Shown: positions 34,299-43,278, counted from the first letter of the stretch. The stretch: DNA of 64,000 bases from Kitasatospora sp. GP82 (GCF_029892105.1 NZ_JARZAJ010000024.1:34089-98088), one strand, 5' to 3'. Made by a program: numbers and translations. Notes: generated from the letters alone by a model not told the origin.

Positions 34299-34715
34299 AT
34301 GAAGGGCTTCAAGGAATTCCTGCTCCGCGGCAATGTCATCGACCTCGCCGTCGCCGTCGTTATCGGCGCGGCCTTCACCAATATCGTCAACGCCTTCGTC
34401 AAGGGCGTTATCAATCCGATCATCGGAGTGTTCGGGACCAAGGACCTCGCGGCCTACGCCTCCTGCCTCAAGGGCCCCTGCACCATGGACGGGGCCGGGA
34501 ATGTCACTTCCGGCATCTACATCCTGTGGGGGTTGGTGCTGGCGGCCCTCGTCCAGTTCCTGATCACGGCCGCCGTGGTCTACTTCGCGCTCATCGTCCC
34601 CATGAAGCGCTACATGGCCAGCCGCAAGACGGCTGCGGAGGCCACCGTCGAGGCCGAGGAGAAGGAGGTCGCGCTGCTCACCGAGATCCGCGACGCCCTG
34701 GTACGGCAGGGCTAG
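34299..34715 (+). CDS. mscL: large-conductance mechanosensitive channel
   Basis: 138 aa, normal family length. GFKEFLLRGNVIDLAVAVVIGAAFTNIVNAFVKGVINPIIG is the amphipathic helix plus TM1 pore; TM2 is ILWGLVLAALVQFLITAAVVYFALI. C-terminal charged helix EEKEVALLTEIRDALVRQG. Emergency valve for hypo-osmotic shock. Confidence 0.97.
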   Translation: MKGFKEFLLRGNVIDLAVAVVIGAAFTNIVNAFVKGVINPIIGVFGTKDLAAYASCLKGPCTMDGAGNVTSGIYILWGLVLAALVQFLITAAVVYFALIVPMKRYMASRKTAAEATVEAEEKEVALLTEIRDALVRQG

Positions 34716-34739
34716 CGCCCCGGCCGCCAACCGATCCGA

Positions 34740-34919
34740 TCAACCTCCGTGATGCGGCGGCCGCTGGCTCAGGTACCAGTCCAGGCCGCGCCCGCCACCC
34801 TCCGCCGCCTCCGGGCGCTCGCCCCAGCCCCGGTCCGTGTCATCGCCGGTCTGCCGTTCCAACGGGTCACCGAAGACCAGCTTCGCCTTCGGCCGGGTCG
34901 GCTCTTCCTGCTCGGCCAT
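34740..34919 (-). CDS. small conserved hypothetical protein
   Basis: 59 aa from the ATG at 34919 (AGGAG just upstream, AAGGAG further). Contains KLVFGDPLERQTGDDTDRGWGE and ends LDWYLSQRPPHHGG. Similar short acidic proteins with DDTDxGWGE and a terminal PPHH occur in many streptomycetes (recalled, not searched). Function unknown. A GTG at 34982 would lengthen it by 21 residues. Confidence 0.65.
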   Translation of the reverse strand: MAEQEEPTRPKAKLVFGDPLERQTGDDTDRGWGERPEAAEGGGRGLDWYLSQRPPHHGG

Positions 34920-35018
34920 CTCTCCTGTGCTCCTTGCCAATTCCATCGTCAGCCGCATCAGCTGCATCGCCGACTCCTCCACCCCAGCCTAGGCAAGTCC
35001 TGGACCGTTCCGTACGGC

Positions 35019-35076
35019 CCGGCCACCGGCCCTCCGCTCCCGGACGGCGTCGGACCCCGGAGCGGCCGGTGGCCGG
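35019..35076 (-). terminator. long hairpin after hrdD
   Basis: GGCCACCGGCC pairs with GGCCGGTGGCC outside an inner GCTCCCGG/CCCCGGAGC stem; 28 nt past the sigma-factor stop. Confidence 0.7.
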
Positions 35077-35103
35077 ACCAGGGTCCTCGGCGGGGTGCGG
35101 GTG

Positions 35104-36075
35104 TCAGGCGGCCTCGAAGCCGGCGTGGTCGGCGATCTTCTTCAGTTCGGCCAGCGCGTGCTTCTCGATCTGCCGGATCCGCTCCCGGGTGAGCCCGTGC
35201 TGCTTGCCGACCTCCGTCAGCGTGCGCTCACGGCCGTCCTCCATGCCGTACCGGGAACGGATGATGGAGGCCGTCCGGTCGTCGAGCCGACCGATCAGAT
35301 CGTCCAGCTCCTCCCGGCGGAGCATGACCATCACGGCGTCCTCCGGGGAGACCGCGCCCGTGTCCTCGACCAGGTCGCCGAACTGGGTCTCGCCCTCGTC
35401 GTCGACCGACATGTTGAGGCTGACCGGGTCACGGGCCCAGTCGAGCACGTCCTTGATCCGGTCCTCGGTGGTGTCCAGCTCGGCCGCGATCTCGGCCGGT
35501 TCCGGCTCCCGGCCCAGCTCCTTGGCCTTCTCGCGCTGCACCCGGCGGATCCGGCCCAGCTCCTCGACCAGGTGGACGGGCAGCCGGATGGTGCGCGACT
35601 GGTCGGCGATCGAGCGCGTGATCGCCTGGCGGATCCACCACGTCGCATAGGTGGAGAACTTGAACCCCTTCGCATAGTCGAACTTCTCGACCGCCCGGAC
35701 CAGGCCGGCGTTGCCCTCCTGGATGAGGTCGAGCAGAGGCAGGCCGCTGCGCGGGTACCGCCGGGCGACCGCGACCACCAGACGGAGGTTCGAGCGGATG
35801 AAGACGTCCTTGGCGCGCTCGGCGTCCTCGGCTATCGCCTCCAGCTCATCGCGCTTGGTGCCCTTCGGAATGGCGTCATCGTCCAGCAGGTGCTGGGCGT
35901 AGACACCCGCCTCGATGCGCAGCGAGAGCTCGACCTCCTCGGCGGCATCGAGCAGAGGCGTCCTGGCGATCTCGTCGAGGTACATACCGACAAGGTCGCG
36001 GTCGGCCTCAAGGTTGTTCGGGCGAGCCGAGCGAGTCCGGTCGGCTTTGTCACGAACGACGGCACGAGTGGCCAT
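35104..36075 (-). CDS. hrdD: principal-like sigma factor HrdD
   Basis: 323 aa sigma-70 group 1/2 protein without region 1.1. Region 2 contains NLRLVVAVARRYPRSGLPLLDLIQEGNAGLVRAVEKFDYAKGFKFSTYATWWIRQAI, so -10 recognition is nearly identical to the main sigma. Region 3 has GREPEPAEIAAELD. Region 4 ends TLTEVGKQHGLTRERIRQIEKHALAELK (-35 helix-turn-helix). Length and the sigma-R promoter upstream fit hrdD, a dispensable principal-like sigma of Streptomyces known to be a sigma-R target. AAGGGAG precedes the ATG. Confidence 0.92.
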   Translation of the reverse strand: MATRAVVRDKADRTRSARPNNLEADRDLVGMYLDEIARTPLLDAAEEVELSLRIEAGVYAQHLLDDDAIPKGTKRDELEAIAEDAERAKDVFIRSNLRLVVAVARRYPRSGLPLLDLIQEGNAGLVRAVEKFDYAKGFKFSTYATWWIRQAITRSIADQSRTIRLPVHLVEELGRIRRVQREKAKELGREPEPAEIAAELDTTEDRIKDVLDWARDPVSLNMSVDDEGETQFGDLVEDTGAVSPEDAVMVMLRREELDDLIGRLDDRTASIIRSRYGMEDGRERTLTEVGKQHGLTRERIRQIEKHALAELKKIADHAGFEAA

Positions 36076-36182
36076 GCTTGCTCCCTTGCTGCTGGTGCCG
36101 GTCTACCTGGTCTTCACCCCCGCCGGGGCGAGCCCGGGGACAAGAAGAAGCGGGCCTCCTGGAGGCTCACACGTAACGATCC

Positions 36183-36208
36183 AACGCACAGAATTCGGAC
36201 AACATTCC
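36183..36208 (-). promoter_or_regulatory. sigma-R-type promoter of hrdD
   Basis: On the minus strand GGAAT, exactly 18 nt, then GTT. This is the published sigma-R consensus (GGAAT-N18/19-GTT) for thiol-oxidative stress. The -10 lies 107 nt from the hrdD ATG. The rest of the hrdD-PAP2 gap (to 36433) shows no other clear signal. Confidence 0.8.
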
Positions 36209-36433
36209 CAACTCGGCCAGATTCGTCTTCGGATGCAGTATCCTGCGGAATTTTCCCCATGATCGCGCACATTGCGCGATCGAATGGAGACAGACTGTGG
36301 CGAAAACGTCCCGTCCGCCCGTTCACCGAATCAACGAACGAGAATCGACATCCGCAGCTTCTCCTCACAAAAGATGCCAAATCGCTATCCGCTCGGCACA
36401 GGCTCCGCCACCGCACCTGGGAAGGTGTCAGCC

Positions 36434-37240
36434 ATGCACCTGACCACCGACGGCGTCCACGCCGCTCCCGCCCGGCGCCGCCGCGGCCGACTGCTCGAGT
36501 CGGCAGCCCTGGCCCTCGGCTGCGCCGCCCTGCTGGGAGTGCTGCTGGCCCTGGTGCAGGGCGGCTGGGGGCCGCTGTACCGCCTGGACCACGGGTGGAT
36601 CGACGCGCTGCACGACTTCGCCCGCCGGCACACCGCGTGGACGGCGTCGATGCAGATGCTCGCCGACATCGGCGGCACCGTCACCATGCGCACCCTGCTG
36701 GGCCTGGCGGCCGTCTGGCTCTGGGTGATCGGCGCCCGGATGCTGGCCGGCTGGGCGATGGCCCAGATGCTGGTGGGCTGGCTGGTCGGCTGGGCCGGGA
36801 AGGCGCTGGTCGGTCGCGCCAGGCCGCTCTTCACGGATCCCGTCTCGCACGCGTCCGGCGCCTCCTTCCCGTCCGGGCACGCGCTGGCCTCCGCGATCAC
36901 CTGCGCCGCACTGGTGATCCTGGTCTGGCCCCGCGCCAGCCGGGCCGGTCGGGCCACCGCCTGCACCGCCGCCGCACTCACCGTCCTGGCCATCGGCTGG
37001 ACCAGGATCGCCCTCGGGGTGCACTGGCCCAGCGATGTGCTGGCCGGGTGGCTCACGGCCGGCCTCGTGGTCGGCGGAGTGACGGCCGCGGTCGAGCTGT
37101 GGCGGCCGGGCGCACTTAGCCGGGACGTACGCCGGGTCAACTGGCGGACGAGACCGAGAGTGCAGCGTGTCCTGGCGCCAGGCGCCACGGCGGGCGTACC
37201 CCGAGAGAGCGGATCCACCTCCGCTCCTGACGATCAGTGA
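36434..37240 (+). CDS. PAP2-type membrane phosphatase
   Basis: 268 aa, five to six membrane segments, ATG with GGAAGGTG 8 nt upstream. The three phosphatase motifs are present: KALVGRARP, SFPSGHA and TRIALGVHWPSDVLAG. These form an extracytoplasmic site that dephosphorylates lipids such as undecaprenyl pyrophosphate or phosphatidate. It is divergent from hrdD. Confidence 0.92.
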   Translation: MHLTTDGVHAAPARRRRGRLLESAALALGCAALLGVLLALVQGGWGPLYRLDHGWIDALHDFARRHTAWTASMQMLADIGGTVTMRTLLGLAAVWLWVIGARMLAGWAMAQMLVGWLVGWAGKALVGRARPLFTDPVSHASGASFPSGHALASAITCAALVILVWPRASRAGRATACTAAALTVLAIGWTRIALGVHWPSDVLAGWLTAGLVVGGVTAAVELWRPGALSRDVRRVNWRTRPRVQRVLAPGATAGVPRESGSTSAPDDQ

Positions 37241-37624
37241 CAAAGATCACACCACACAGGAGTGGCCCCGGGGGAGGGATCAGGGCAGTGGCGCACCAGC
37301 GGAAGCTCTCCGTACAGGCACCAAAAAACCATTGCAAACTCGGGCATTCGTACCATACTGCCGCCCAGTTGGGCTCCGATCGGGATGGACGGCCACCTCG
37401 GAGAGATCTCCGGCACACGGCACCTGGCTCCCCACCGAGTGCCGAGTTAGGGCAGACTTCTCCGGTTGGGTGCACCTGCGCCCAGCCCGGGGGAACCAAG
37501 CACGACGGCGCGGACCAGGCCGGTCGTACGAGGCAACACCCGCTCCGTACACCAAGGGACCGCCGGACAGCGGTTGTGGAGGCCCCGCAACCGCACTGCC
37601 CAGGCACCGAGTGACGGGGGTCCG
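37241..37624. other. 384-base leader region of the murJ-like gene
   Basis: A weak TTGCAA-N16-CATACT pair (37332-37359) would give a 5' leader of about 260 nt. The leader contains several GC stems and CGGGGGAACCAA near 37488. No ORF of note. A structured RNA is possible but unproven. Confidence 0.35.
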
Positions 37625-39613
37625 ATGACCATGCACACGACGGGCGAGCCGTCCGGCTCGTACGGCGGCGACCCGCCCACCATGTCGCTGCGCCAGATTC
37701 CCGACCAGCCGTTCATGCCGTCGATGGACGCGCAGCAGCCGCAGTACGACTCGCAGCACGAATCGCCGTACGGTCCTCAGCCGACCATGCAGCTCGGCAC
37801 CCAGCTGCCGCCGCCGCGTCAGCCGGCGGAGCAGCCTCCGGCGGAGGCCGAGGAGGCTCCGGCCGCCAAGGAGTCCTCGGCCGGCCGCAACGGCCTGATC
37901 ATGGCCCTGGGCTCGCTCACCTCGCGTGCGCTCGGCTTCGTCCGGGCCGGTGTGATCGCCGCCGCGCTGGGCGTCGGCCCTCTCGCCGACGGCTACGCTG
38001 TCGCGACCCTGCTCCCCAACACCGTCTACCTGATGCTGATCGGCGGTGTGCTGAACTCGGTCTTTGTTCCCGAGCTGGTGCGCGCCGCGCAGACCCACAA
38101 GGACCGTGGCGTCGCCTACACCAACCGTCTGCTGACGGTCTGCGGCGTGGCGTTGATCGCCATCACCCTCGTCGCCTGGCTCTTCGCGCCACAGATCGTG
38201 GACTCCTACACCAACTACTCGCCGGAGCAGCACGTCCAGCGGGCACTGACCATCGCGCTGGCCCGGTACTGTCTGCCCGCCATCCTCTTCTACGGCGTCT
38301 TCGGCCTGCTCGGCCAGGTGCTCAACGCCCGCGACCGGTTCGGCGCGATGATGTGGGCGCCGGTGATGAACAACGTCGTGGTGATCGGCGTCTTCGGCCT
38401 CTACATCGCGATCTGCAAGCACGCGGAGTCGGCCGACCAGGTGAGCAGCGGCGCCACCATGCTGCTGGGCGCGGGCAGTGCATTCGGCATCCTGCTCCAG
38501 GCGCTCTCCCTGCTGCCCTCACTGCGGGCCTCCGGGTTCCGCTACCGGCCGCGCTTCGACTGGAGGGGCGCCGGCCTCACCACTCCGCTGCGGGCGGCGG
38601 GTTGGGCCCTGATGCTGGTCGTGGTCACCCAGCTGTCCTTCAACGCGATCACCAACATGGCGACCGGCGCCGGGTCCCAGGCCCACACCCTGGGCCTGAA
38701 GGAGGGCCTGGGCTACACCCCCTACAACAACGCCTACCTGCTGTTCGTCGTCCCGCAGGGGATCATCACGGTCTCGATGGTCACCGCGATCCTGCCGAGC
38801 ATGTCCCGCGCGGTGAGCTCGTCGCGCTTCGAGGAGGTCGGCCGGGAGCTGGCCCAGACGCTCCGCAGCTCGGCGGGGATGATCATCCCCGCCACAGCGA
38901 TCTTCCTCTCGCTGGCGAGCCCGATCATCGGCCTCGCCTACGGGCACGGCAGCGTCATCAAGGCCGCCGACGTCGAGGTCATGGCCGAGATGCTGATGGC
39001 CTTCGCGATCGGCCTGCCGTCCTTCTGCGCTCAGTACGCGCTGGCCCGTGGGTTCTACGCGATGAGCGACGCCAGGACCCCGTTCTGGCTGACCACGGTG
39101 ATCGCGGGCAGCAATGTCGCGCTCTCCGCCGTCGCGTACTTCACGCTGTCCCCGCGCTGGATCATCGTCGGGATGGGTGTCGCACAGACCGTGGCCACCA
39201 CCCTCGGCATGGTCATCACCGGGCGGGCCCTCGGGAAGCAGCTGCGGACCAAGGCAGCGGCCGCGCTGCCCTCCGACGCAACCCTGGAGATCGGCGGCGG
39301 GCGGCGCTCGCGCGGCCGCAGCGGGCTGGACGGCAGCCGGGTGGTCACCCTGCACCTGGCGCTGGCGCTGGCCTGCGCACCCGGTGCGCTGGCCGCGCAC
39401 TGGCTGGCCGGGCAGTGCGCCGGTGCGCTCGGCAGTGGCATCGTCGGCAACTTCGTCGGGCTGTCCGCCGGTTCACTGGCCGTGCTGCTCTCGCTGTTCG
39501 TGCTGGCCAAGCCACTGGGCGCGGCCGAGGCGGTGGCTCCGCTGGCCCGCAAGCTGCGGATCCCGTACGCCGTCCCGGAGCCGGCCGCCTCCGGCGGCAA
39601 GCACCGCCGCTGA
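37625..39613 (+). CDS. MurJ/MviN-family lipid II flippase
   Basis: 662 aa. A Pro/Gln-rich cytoplasmic N-terminus of about 80 residues precedes 14 membrane segments of the MOP fold: GLIMALGSLTSRALGFVRAGVIAAALGVGPLADGYAVATLLPNTVY, then GLLGQVLNARDRFGAMMWAPVMNN and VVPQGIITVSMVTAILPSMSR. Flips lipid II to the outer face. It is not next to the usual murJ neighbours (thioredoxin/parAB region), so it may be a second copy. Ends in a basic tail (SGGKHRR). Confidence 0.93.
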   Translation: MTMHTTGEPSGSYGGDPPTMSLRQIPDQPFMPSMDAQQPQYDSQHESPYGPQPTMQLGTQLPPPRQPAEQPPAEAEEAPAAKESSAGRNGLIMALGSLTSRALGFVRAGVIAAALGVGPLADGYAVATLLPNTVYLMLIGGVLNSVFVPELVRAAQTHKDRGVAYTNRLLTVCGVALIAITLVAWLFAPQIVDSYTNYSPEQHVQRALTIALARYCLPAILFYGVFGLLGQVLNARDRFGAMMWAPVMNNVVVIGVFGLYIAICKHAESADQVSSGATMLLGAGSAFGILLQALSLLPSLRASGFRYRPRFDWRGAGLTTPLRAAGWALMLVVVTQLSFNAITNMATGAGSQAHTLGLKEGLGYTPYNNAYLLFVVPQGIITVSMVTAILPSMSRAVSSSRFEEVGRELAQTLRSSAGMIIPATAIFLSLASPIIGLAYGHGSVIKAADVEVMAEMLMAFAIGLPSFCAQYALARGFYAMSDARTPFWLTTVIAGSNVALSAVAYFTLSPRWIIVGMGVAQTVATTLGMVITGRALGKQLRTKAAAALPSDATLEIGGGRRSRGRSGLDGSRVVTLHLALALACAPGALAAHWLAGQCAGALGSGIVGNFVGLSAGSLAVLLSLFVLAKPLGAAEAVAPLARKLRIPYAVPEPAASGGKHRR

Positions 39614-39728
39614 AGCACCGCCGCTGGTAGTACTACGGCCTGTCCCGGCCGGTCGCGGGTACGACGTCGGCGCTGCTCGGTCCGGGGTGCGAGTCGGCCG
39701 TGCAGGAGAGCGCTTCGGCGCCGGGCCC

Positions 39729-39769
39729 GGTGACCGGCCGGTCAGCCTGCGTCAGGCCGGCCGGTCACC
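39729..39769 (+). terminator. 13-bp hairpin between convergent genes
   Basis: GGTGACCGGCCGG, 15-nt loop, CCGGCCGGTCACC; perfect stem. Confidence 0.75.
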
Positions 39770-39822
39770 CGGCGTCAAACCCGACGTCACCCGACGTCAC
39801 CCGGCGTCACTCGACGTCGCCC
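39769..39822. repeat. 10-bp tandem repeat at the 3' end of the phosphoesterase gene
   Basis: Five or so units of CCCGACGTCA / CCCGGCGTCA / CTCGACGTCG run across the last codons and stop (39807) of the phosphoesterase gene. Confidence 0.7.
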
Positions 39823-40664
39823 GGGTCGAGCACCTCGCGCAGCAGCCCGCGAGGGAAGCCGCGGCGGCCGTACTCCCTCGGGTAGCCGATCGAGACCTCC
39901 TCGAAGCGGATGCCGTCGTACACCGTGGTCCGCGGGATGTGCAGATGTCCGTAGACCACGGCGGCGGCACGGAACCTGCGGTGCCAGTCGGCCGTCCGTT
40001 CGGTGCCGCACCACTGCGCGAACTCCGGGTAGTGCAGGATCGCGGTGTCCTCGCGGACCAGCGGGAAGTGGTTGACCAGGACGGTAGGCAGCGCCGGGTC
40101 CACGGCGGCCAGCCGCTGTTCGGTCAGGGGCACCCTGGCTTCGCACCAGGCCGCGGCGTCCGGGTAGGGGTCGGAGTGCAGCAGGAACTCGTCCGTGCAC
40201 ACCACACCCGACTCGTACGCCCGCTCCATCGCCTCCTTGCGGCTGAGCCCGGGTGCGCGGAACGAGTAGTCGTAGAGCACGAACAGCGGCGCGATCGCCA
40301 CCGGCCCGCCCGCCCCCCGCCACACCGCGTACGGGTCCTCCGGCGTCAGCACGCCCAGGCTGCGGCAGAGTTCCACGAGATGGCGGTACCGCTCCTCACC
40401 GCGCAGCTGGACCGGGTCGCCGGGCGGCGTCCACAGCTCGTGGTTGCCGGGGGCCCAGATGACCTGCGCGAAGCGCTCCTTGAGCAGACCCAGCGCCCAC
40501 TCGATCTGGCCGACCGTCTCGCTGACGTCACCGGCCACGATCAGCCAGTCGTCCGGCGACTGCGGCAGGAGTCGTTCCTCCAGGATGCGGCGGCTCTCCG
40601 CATAGTGGATGTGCAGGTCGGAGACCGCCAGCAGACGGCCGGGCCGTTCGGTGCTCTCGCTCAT
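39807..40664 (-). CDS. calcineurin-like metallophosphoesterase
   Basis: 285 aa from ATG at 40664. Metal ligands: SDLHIHY (about 14), AGDVSE, PGNHELW, LVNHFP and YGHLHIPR, a full two-metal site. No signal peptide. Similar proteins occur in streptomycetes beside secondary-metabolism genes, but the substrate is unknown. The extreme C-terminus (LDPGDVE) is encoded by the start of a tandem repeat, so its last residues may vary between strains. Confidence 0.92.
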   Translation of the reverse strand: MSESTERPGRLLAVSDLHIHYAESRRILEERLLPQSPDDWLIVAGDVSETVGQIEWALGLLKERFAQVIWAPGNHELWTPPGDPVQLRGEERYRHLVELCRSLGVLTPEDPYAVWRGAGGPVAIAPLFVLYDYSFRAPGLSRKEAMERAYESGVVCTDEFLLHSDPYPDAAAWCEARVPLTEQRLAAVDPALPTVLVNHFPLVREDTAILHYPEFAQWCGTERTADWHRRFRAAAVVYGHLHIPRTTVYDGIRFEEVSIGYPREYGRRGFPRGLLREVLDPGDVE

Positions 40665-40735
40665 CGGGCAATCATCTCGCTCAGGGCGCATCGAGAAGTG
40701 ATCTATCGGCAAACCGAGTTGAGTCGCGGTCGAGT

Positions 40736-40770
40736 CCTGCCGGGGCCGATCGGGCGTCGGCCCCGGCAGG
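40736..40770 (-). terminator. 14-bp hairpin after lpd
   Basis: CCTGCCGGGGCCGA, loop of 7, TCGGCCCCGGCAGG; 18 nt past the lpd stop. Confidence 0.85.
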
Positions 40771-40787
40771 GCGGTCGGACCAGGTGA

Positions 40788-42188
40788 CTACATGTTGATC
40801 ATGTGGCCGGCCAGGCCGTGGATGGCTTCCTTGACGGCCTCGCCCAGCGTCGGGTGCGCGTGGACGTTGCGGGCGATCTCGGTGACGGTGAGGTCCCACT
40901 GCTGAGCCAGGGTCAGCTCGGGCAGCAGCTCGGTGACCTCGGGGCCGATCATGTGAGCGCCGAGCAGCTCGCCGTACTTGGCGTCGCTGATGATCTTGAC
41001 GAAGCCGACGGTGTCGCCCAGGCCGTGGGCCTTGCCGTTGGCCATGAAGGGGAACTTCGCGACCTTGACGTCGAAGCCCTGGTTGCGCGCCTGCTCCTCG
41101 GTCCAGCCGAAGCTGGCGATCTGGGGCTGGCTGTAGGTGGCACGCGGGATCATCACGTAGTCGAGCTCCATGGTCTCGGCGCCCGCGATGGTCTCGGCGG
41201 CGATGACACCCATCGACTCGGCGGCGTGGGCCAGCATCAGCTTGGCGGTCACGTCGCCGATCGCGAAGATGTGCGGCACCGAGGTGCGGCAGCGGCCGTC
41301 CACCTCGACGGCGCCGCGCTCGGTCAGCTTCACACCGGTGTTCTCCAGGCCGTAGCCGGTGACCCGGGGGGCGAAGCCGATCGCCTGCAGGACCTTGTCG
41401 GCCTCCAGGACGCGCTGCTCGCCGTTGGCGGTGACGGTGACCTTGACCTTCTCGCCCGAGTCGTCGATCGCGTCGACCCGGGTGGAGGTCAGCACCTCGA
41501 TGCCCAGCCGCTTGTAGCGCTTGAACAGCTCGGCCGAGACCTCGGCGTCCTCCAGCGGCGCCATCCGGTCCAGGAACTCGACGATGGTGACCTTCACACC
41601 GTAGTTGTGCATCACGTACGCGAACTCGATGCCGATGGCACCGGCGCCCGCGATGATGACGCTCTCCGGCAGCTGGTCGGCGAGGATCTGCTCCTCGTAG
41701 CTCACCACGCGGGGGCTCAGCGAAGTGCCGGGGAGCAGCCGCGGGGTGGCGCCGGAGGCCAGGATGCAGTGGTCGAAGGTGACGGTCTGAACCGCACCGT
41801 CGGCGCCGGTCACCTGGAGGGTGTTGGCGTCCACGAACTGGCCCCGGCCCTCGAACTGGGCGATCTTGTTCTTCTTCATCAGGTAGTGGACGCCCTTGAC
41901 CCGGCCGTCGGCGACCTGACGGCTGCGCTGGAACGCTTCCTTGTAGTCGAAGCTGATCCGGCCCTCGACCTGGATGCCGTAGGTCTTGGTCTCGTGCGTC
42001 AGGATGTGCGCGAGCTCGGCATTCCGCAGCAGCGCCTTCGACGGGATGCACCCGACGTTGAGGCACACACCGCCCCAGTAGCGCTCCTCCACGATGCCGA
42101 CGCTCAGGCCGAGCTGCGCGCTGCGGATGGCAGCGACGTACCCGCCCGGGCCGGCTCCGAGGACAACGACATCAAAGTGGTTGGTCAT
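40788..42188 (-). CDS. lpd: dihydrolipoyl dehydrogenase (E3)
   Basis: 466 aa flavoenzyme that reoxidises lipoamide in 2-oxoacid dehydrogenase complexes. FAD motif GAGPGGY (about 11), redox disulphide GGVCLNVGCIPSK (Cys42/Cys47), NAD motif GAGAIGIEFA, and the catalytic His-Glu region NVHAHPTLGEA near the C-terminus. No E1/E2 genes adjoin it, so it probably serves several complexes. Confidence 0.95.
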   Translation of the reverse strand: MTNHFDVVVLGAGPGGYVAAIRSAQLGLSVGIVEERYWGGVCLNVGCIPSKALLRNAELAHILTHETKTYGIQVEGRISFDYKEAFQRSRQVADGRVKGVHYLMKKNKIAQFEGRGQFVDANTLQVTGADGAVQTVTFDHCILASGATPRLLPGTSLSPRVVSYEEQILADQLPESVIIAGAGAIGIEFAYVMHNYGVKVTIVEFLDRMAPLEDAEVSAELFKRYKRLGIEVLTSTRVDAIDDSGEKVKVTVTANGEQRVLEADKVLQAIGFAPRVTGYGLENTGVKLTERGAVEVDGRCRTSVPHIFAIGDVTAKLMLAHAAESMGVIAAETIAGAETMELDYVMIPRATYSQPQIASFGWTEEQARNQGFDVKVAKFPFMANGKAHGLGDTVGFVKIISDAKYGELLGAHMIGPEVTELLPELTLAQQWDLTVTEIARNVHAHPTLGEAVKEAIHGLAGHMINM

Positions 42189-42369
42189 GTTCGCCTTCGA
42201 TTCGGTTGGTGACCGTGTCCTTGTGGACAGCCGGCTCCGGAGAGTCCGGCCATCCCCAAGCCTGTCCTATGCGGGCGCGGGCGGCATCGCAGCCCCCCGG
42301 TATCGCGGCCGCACCCGCCGCCCGACACCCGGACGGCAGGGGATCGGTGCAGGTCAGACGGCCACCGGT

Positions 42370-42665
42370 AGGGGTGTGCTCGGGCTGGTCCTCGGCCATC
42401 GGGTTGCCGAAGCTCAGCGGCCCCGACAGCACGTCCCGCCGGTAGTCGGGGCCCGCGTTGGACTGGTGGCGGGCCAGCCGGTGGTCTGCAGGCCGTCGCG
42501 GACCTCCCGATGGCCGGTGAGCAGCCAGGCGGCGGCGCCACTGGGTGTGCGGATCCGGTGGATCGGCGCGAGCGCGTTCAGTCCGGCGTACGCGCGGTAG
42601 GGGTCGGCGTGGAAGTCGTCGTCGAAGGGTGCCAGGAGGTTCTTCCCCTCCCGCTGCTCGGCCAT
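42370..42665 (-). pseudogene. cytochrome P450 N-terminal remnant with frameshift
   Basis: A start with a good site (GAGAGG, 6 nt) reads LLAPFDDDFHADPYRAYAGLNALAPIHRIRTPSGAAAWLLTGHREVRDGL, the N-terminus of an actinobacterial P450. At about 42497 the frame must shift to continue as DHRLARHQSNAGPDYRRDV...FGNPMAEDQPEHT. Homology ends near 42372, so the I-helix, ExxR and haem-Cys regions are missing. It lies just upstream of lpd. Confidence 0.8.
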
Positions 42666-42783
42666 CAGGAGCCTCTCGGGTGCCGGGGCAGGGCATCGTC
42701 GACCCCAGTCTGGGAAGGGCGCGTATCACCGGGGTATCCGAGGAGTGGTCGCGGCCGTTTCCCCCGTGGGAGATCTCACCGGG

Positions 42784-42873
42784 CACCCGACCGCGAGGCA
42801 CCCGACCGCGAGGCACCCGACCGCGAGGCACCCGACCGCGAGGCACCCGGCCACAAGCTGCCCGGCCGCAGGG
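42784..42873. repeat. 15-bp minisatellite, about six units
   Basis: Four identical CACCCGACCGCGAGG units followed by two degenerate ones. A 15-base unit preserves reading frame, but no credible gene covers it. No spacers, so not CRISPR. Confidence 0.85.
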
Positions 42874-42994
42874 CATCTGACAGAGAAGTAGGAAGACCCT
42901 CGCCCGTCCCGTCCGCCCGTGGTCGGCTTGGGCCCGCCGCGCGAGGGCACCCGGCATCGGCCTTCCCGCCAGGGGGCACATCAGGGGGCACAGG

Positions 42995-43159
42995 GTGACG
43001 GCTGTCCAGTACCGCGTTCTCGGGGCACTGGAGGTCTCCTACCTGTCGGTCCTGATGAGCCGCGGCGAGCTGGACGTCCTGTCGGCGGGCGCGAAGTCCC
43101 CCACGGCTGCGCGCCGTTCCCATCGCTGTGTGCGGACACAGCACCAGTACGCGAGGTAG
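42995..43159 (+). pseudogene. possible SARP-type regulator N-terminal fragment
   Basis: GTG frame of 54 codons beginning VTAVQYRVLGALEV. YRVLGALEV is the usual opening of AfsR/SARP (BTAD) regulators, but the following residues (SYLSVLMSRGELDVLSAG) do not continue that domain and a stop comes soon. A short match, so it may be chance. Confidence 0.3.
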
Positions 43160-43278
43160 CGGGTGGCCCTGCGCTGCCGCCGAACAGGACACCCCCGGCA
43201 CCGTGGCGCGGGGTGTAATTAAAAACTTGACCATGATGCATTAGTGCCGGGGCCGGTCCCGGCGGGCATCATGGAGCC

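Noticed and set aside
33704..35650. 648-codon plus-strand frame covering mscL and the hrdD region
   Set aside because: Out of frame with mscL and antisense to hrdD; composition is Arg/Pro/Ser-rich noise.
37480..37500. c-di-AMP (ydaO-type) riboswitch upstream of murJ
   Set aside because: Only one short GGGGGAACC-like match; the other conserved blocks could not be placed by eye.
42784..42873. Regular 15-bp repeats as a CRISPR array
   Set aside because: Units are contiguous with no unique spacers and no cas genes nearby.
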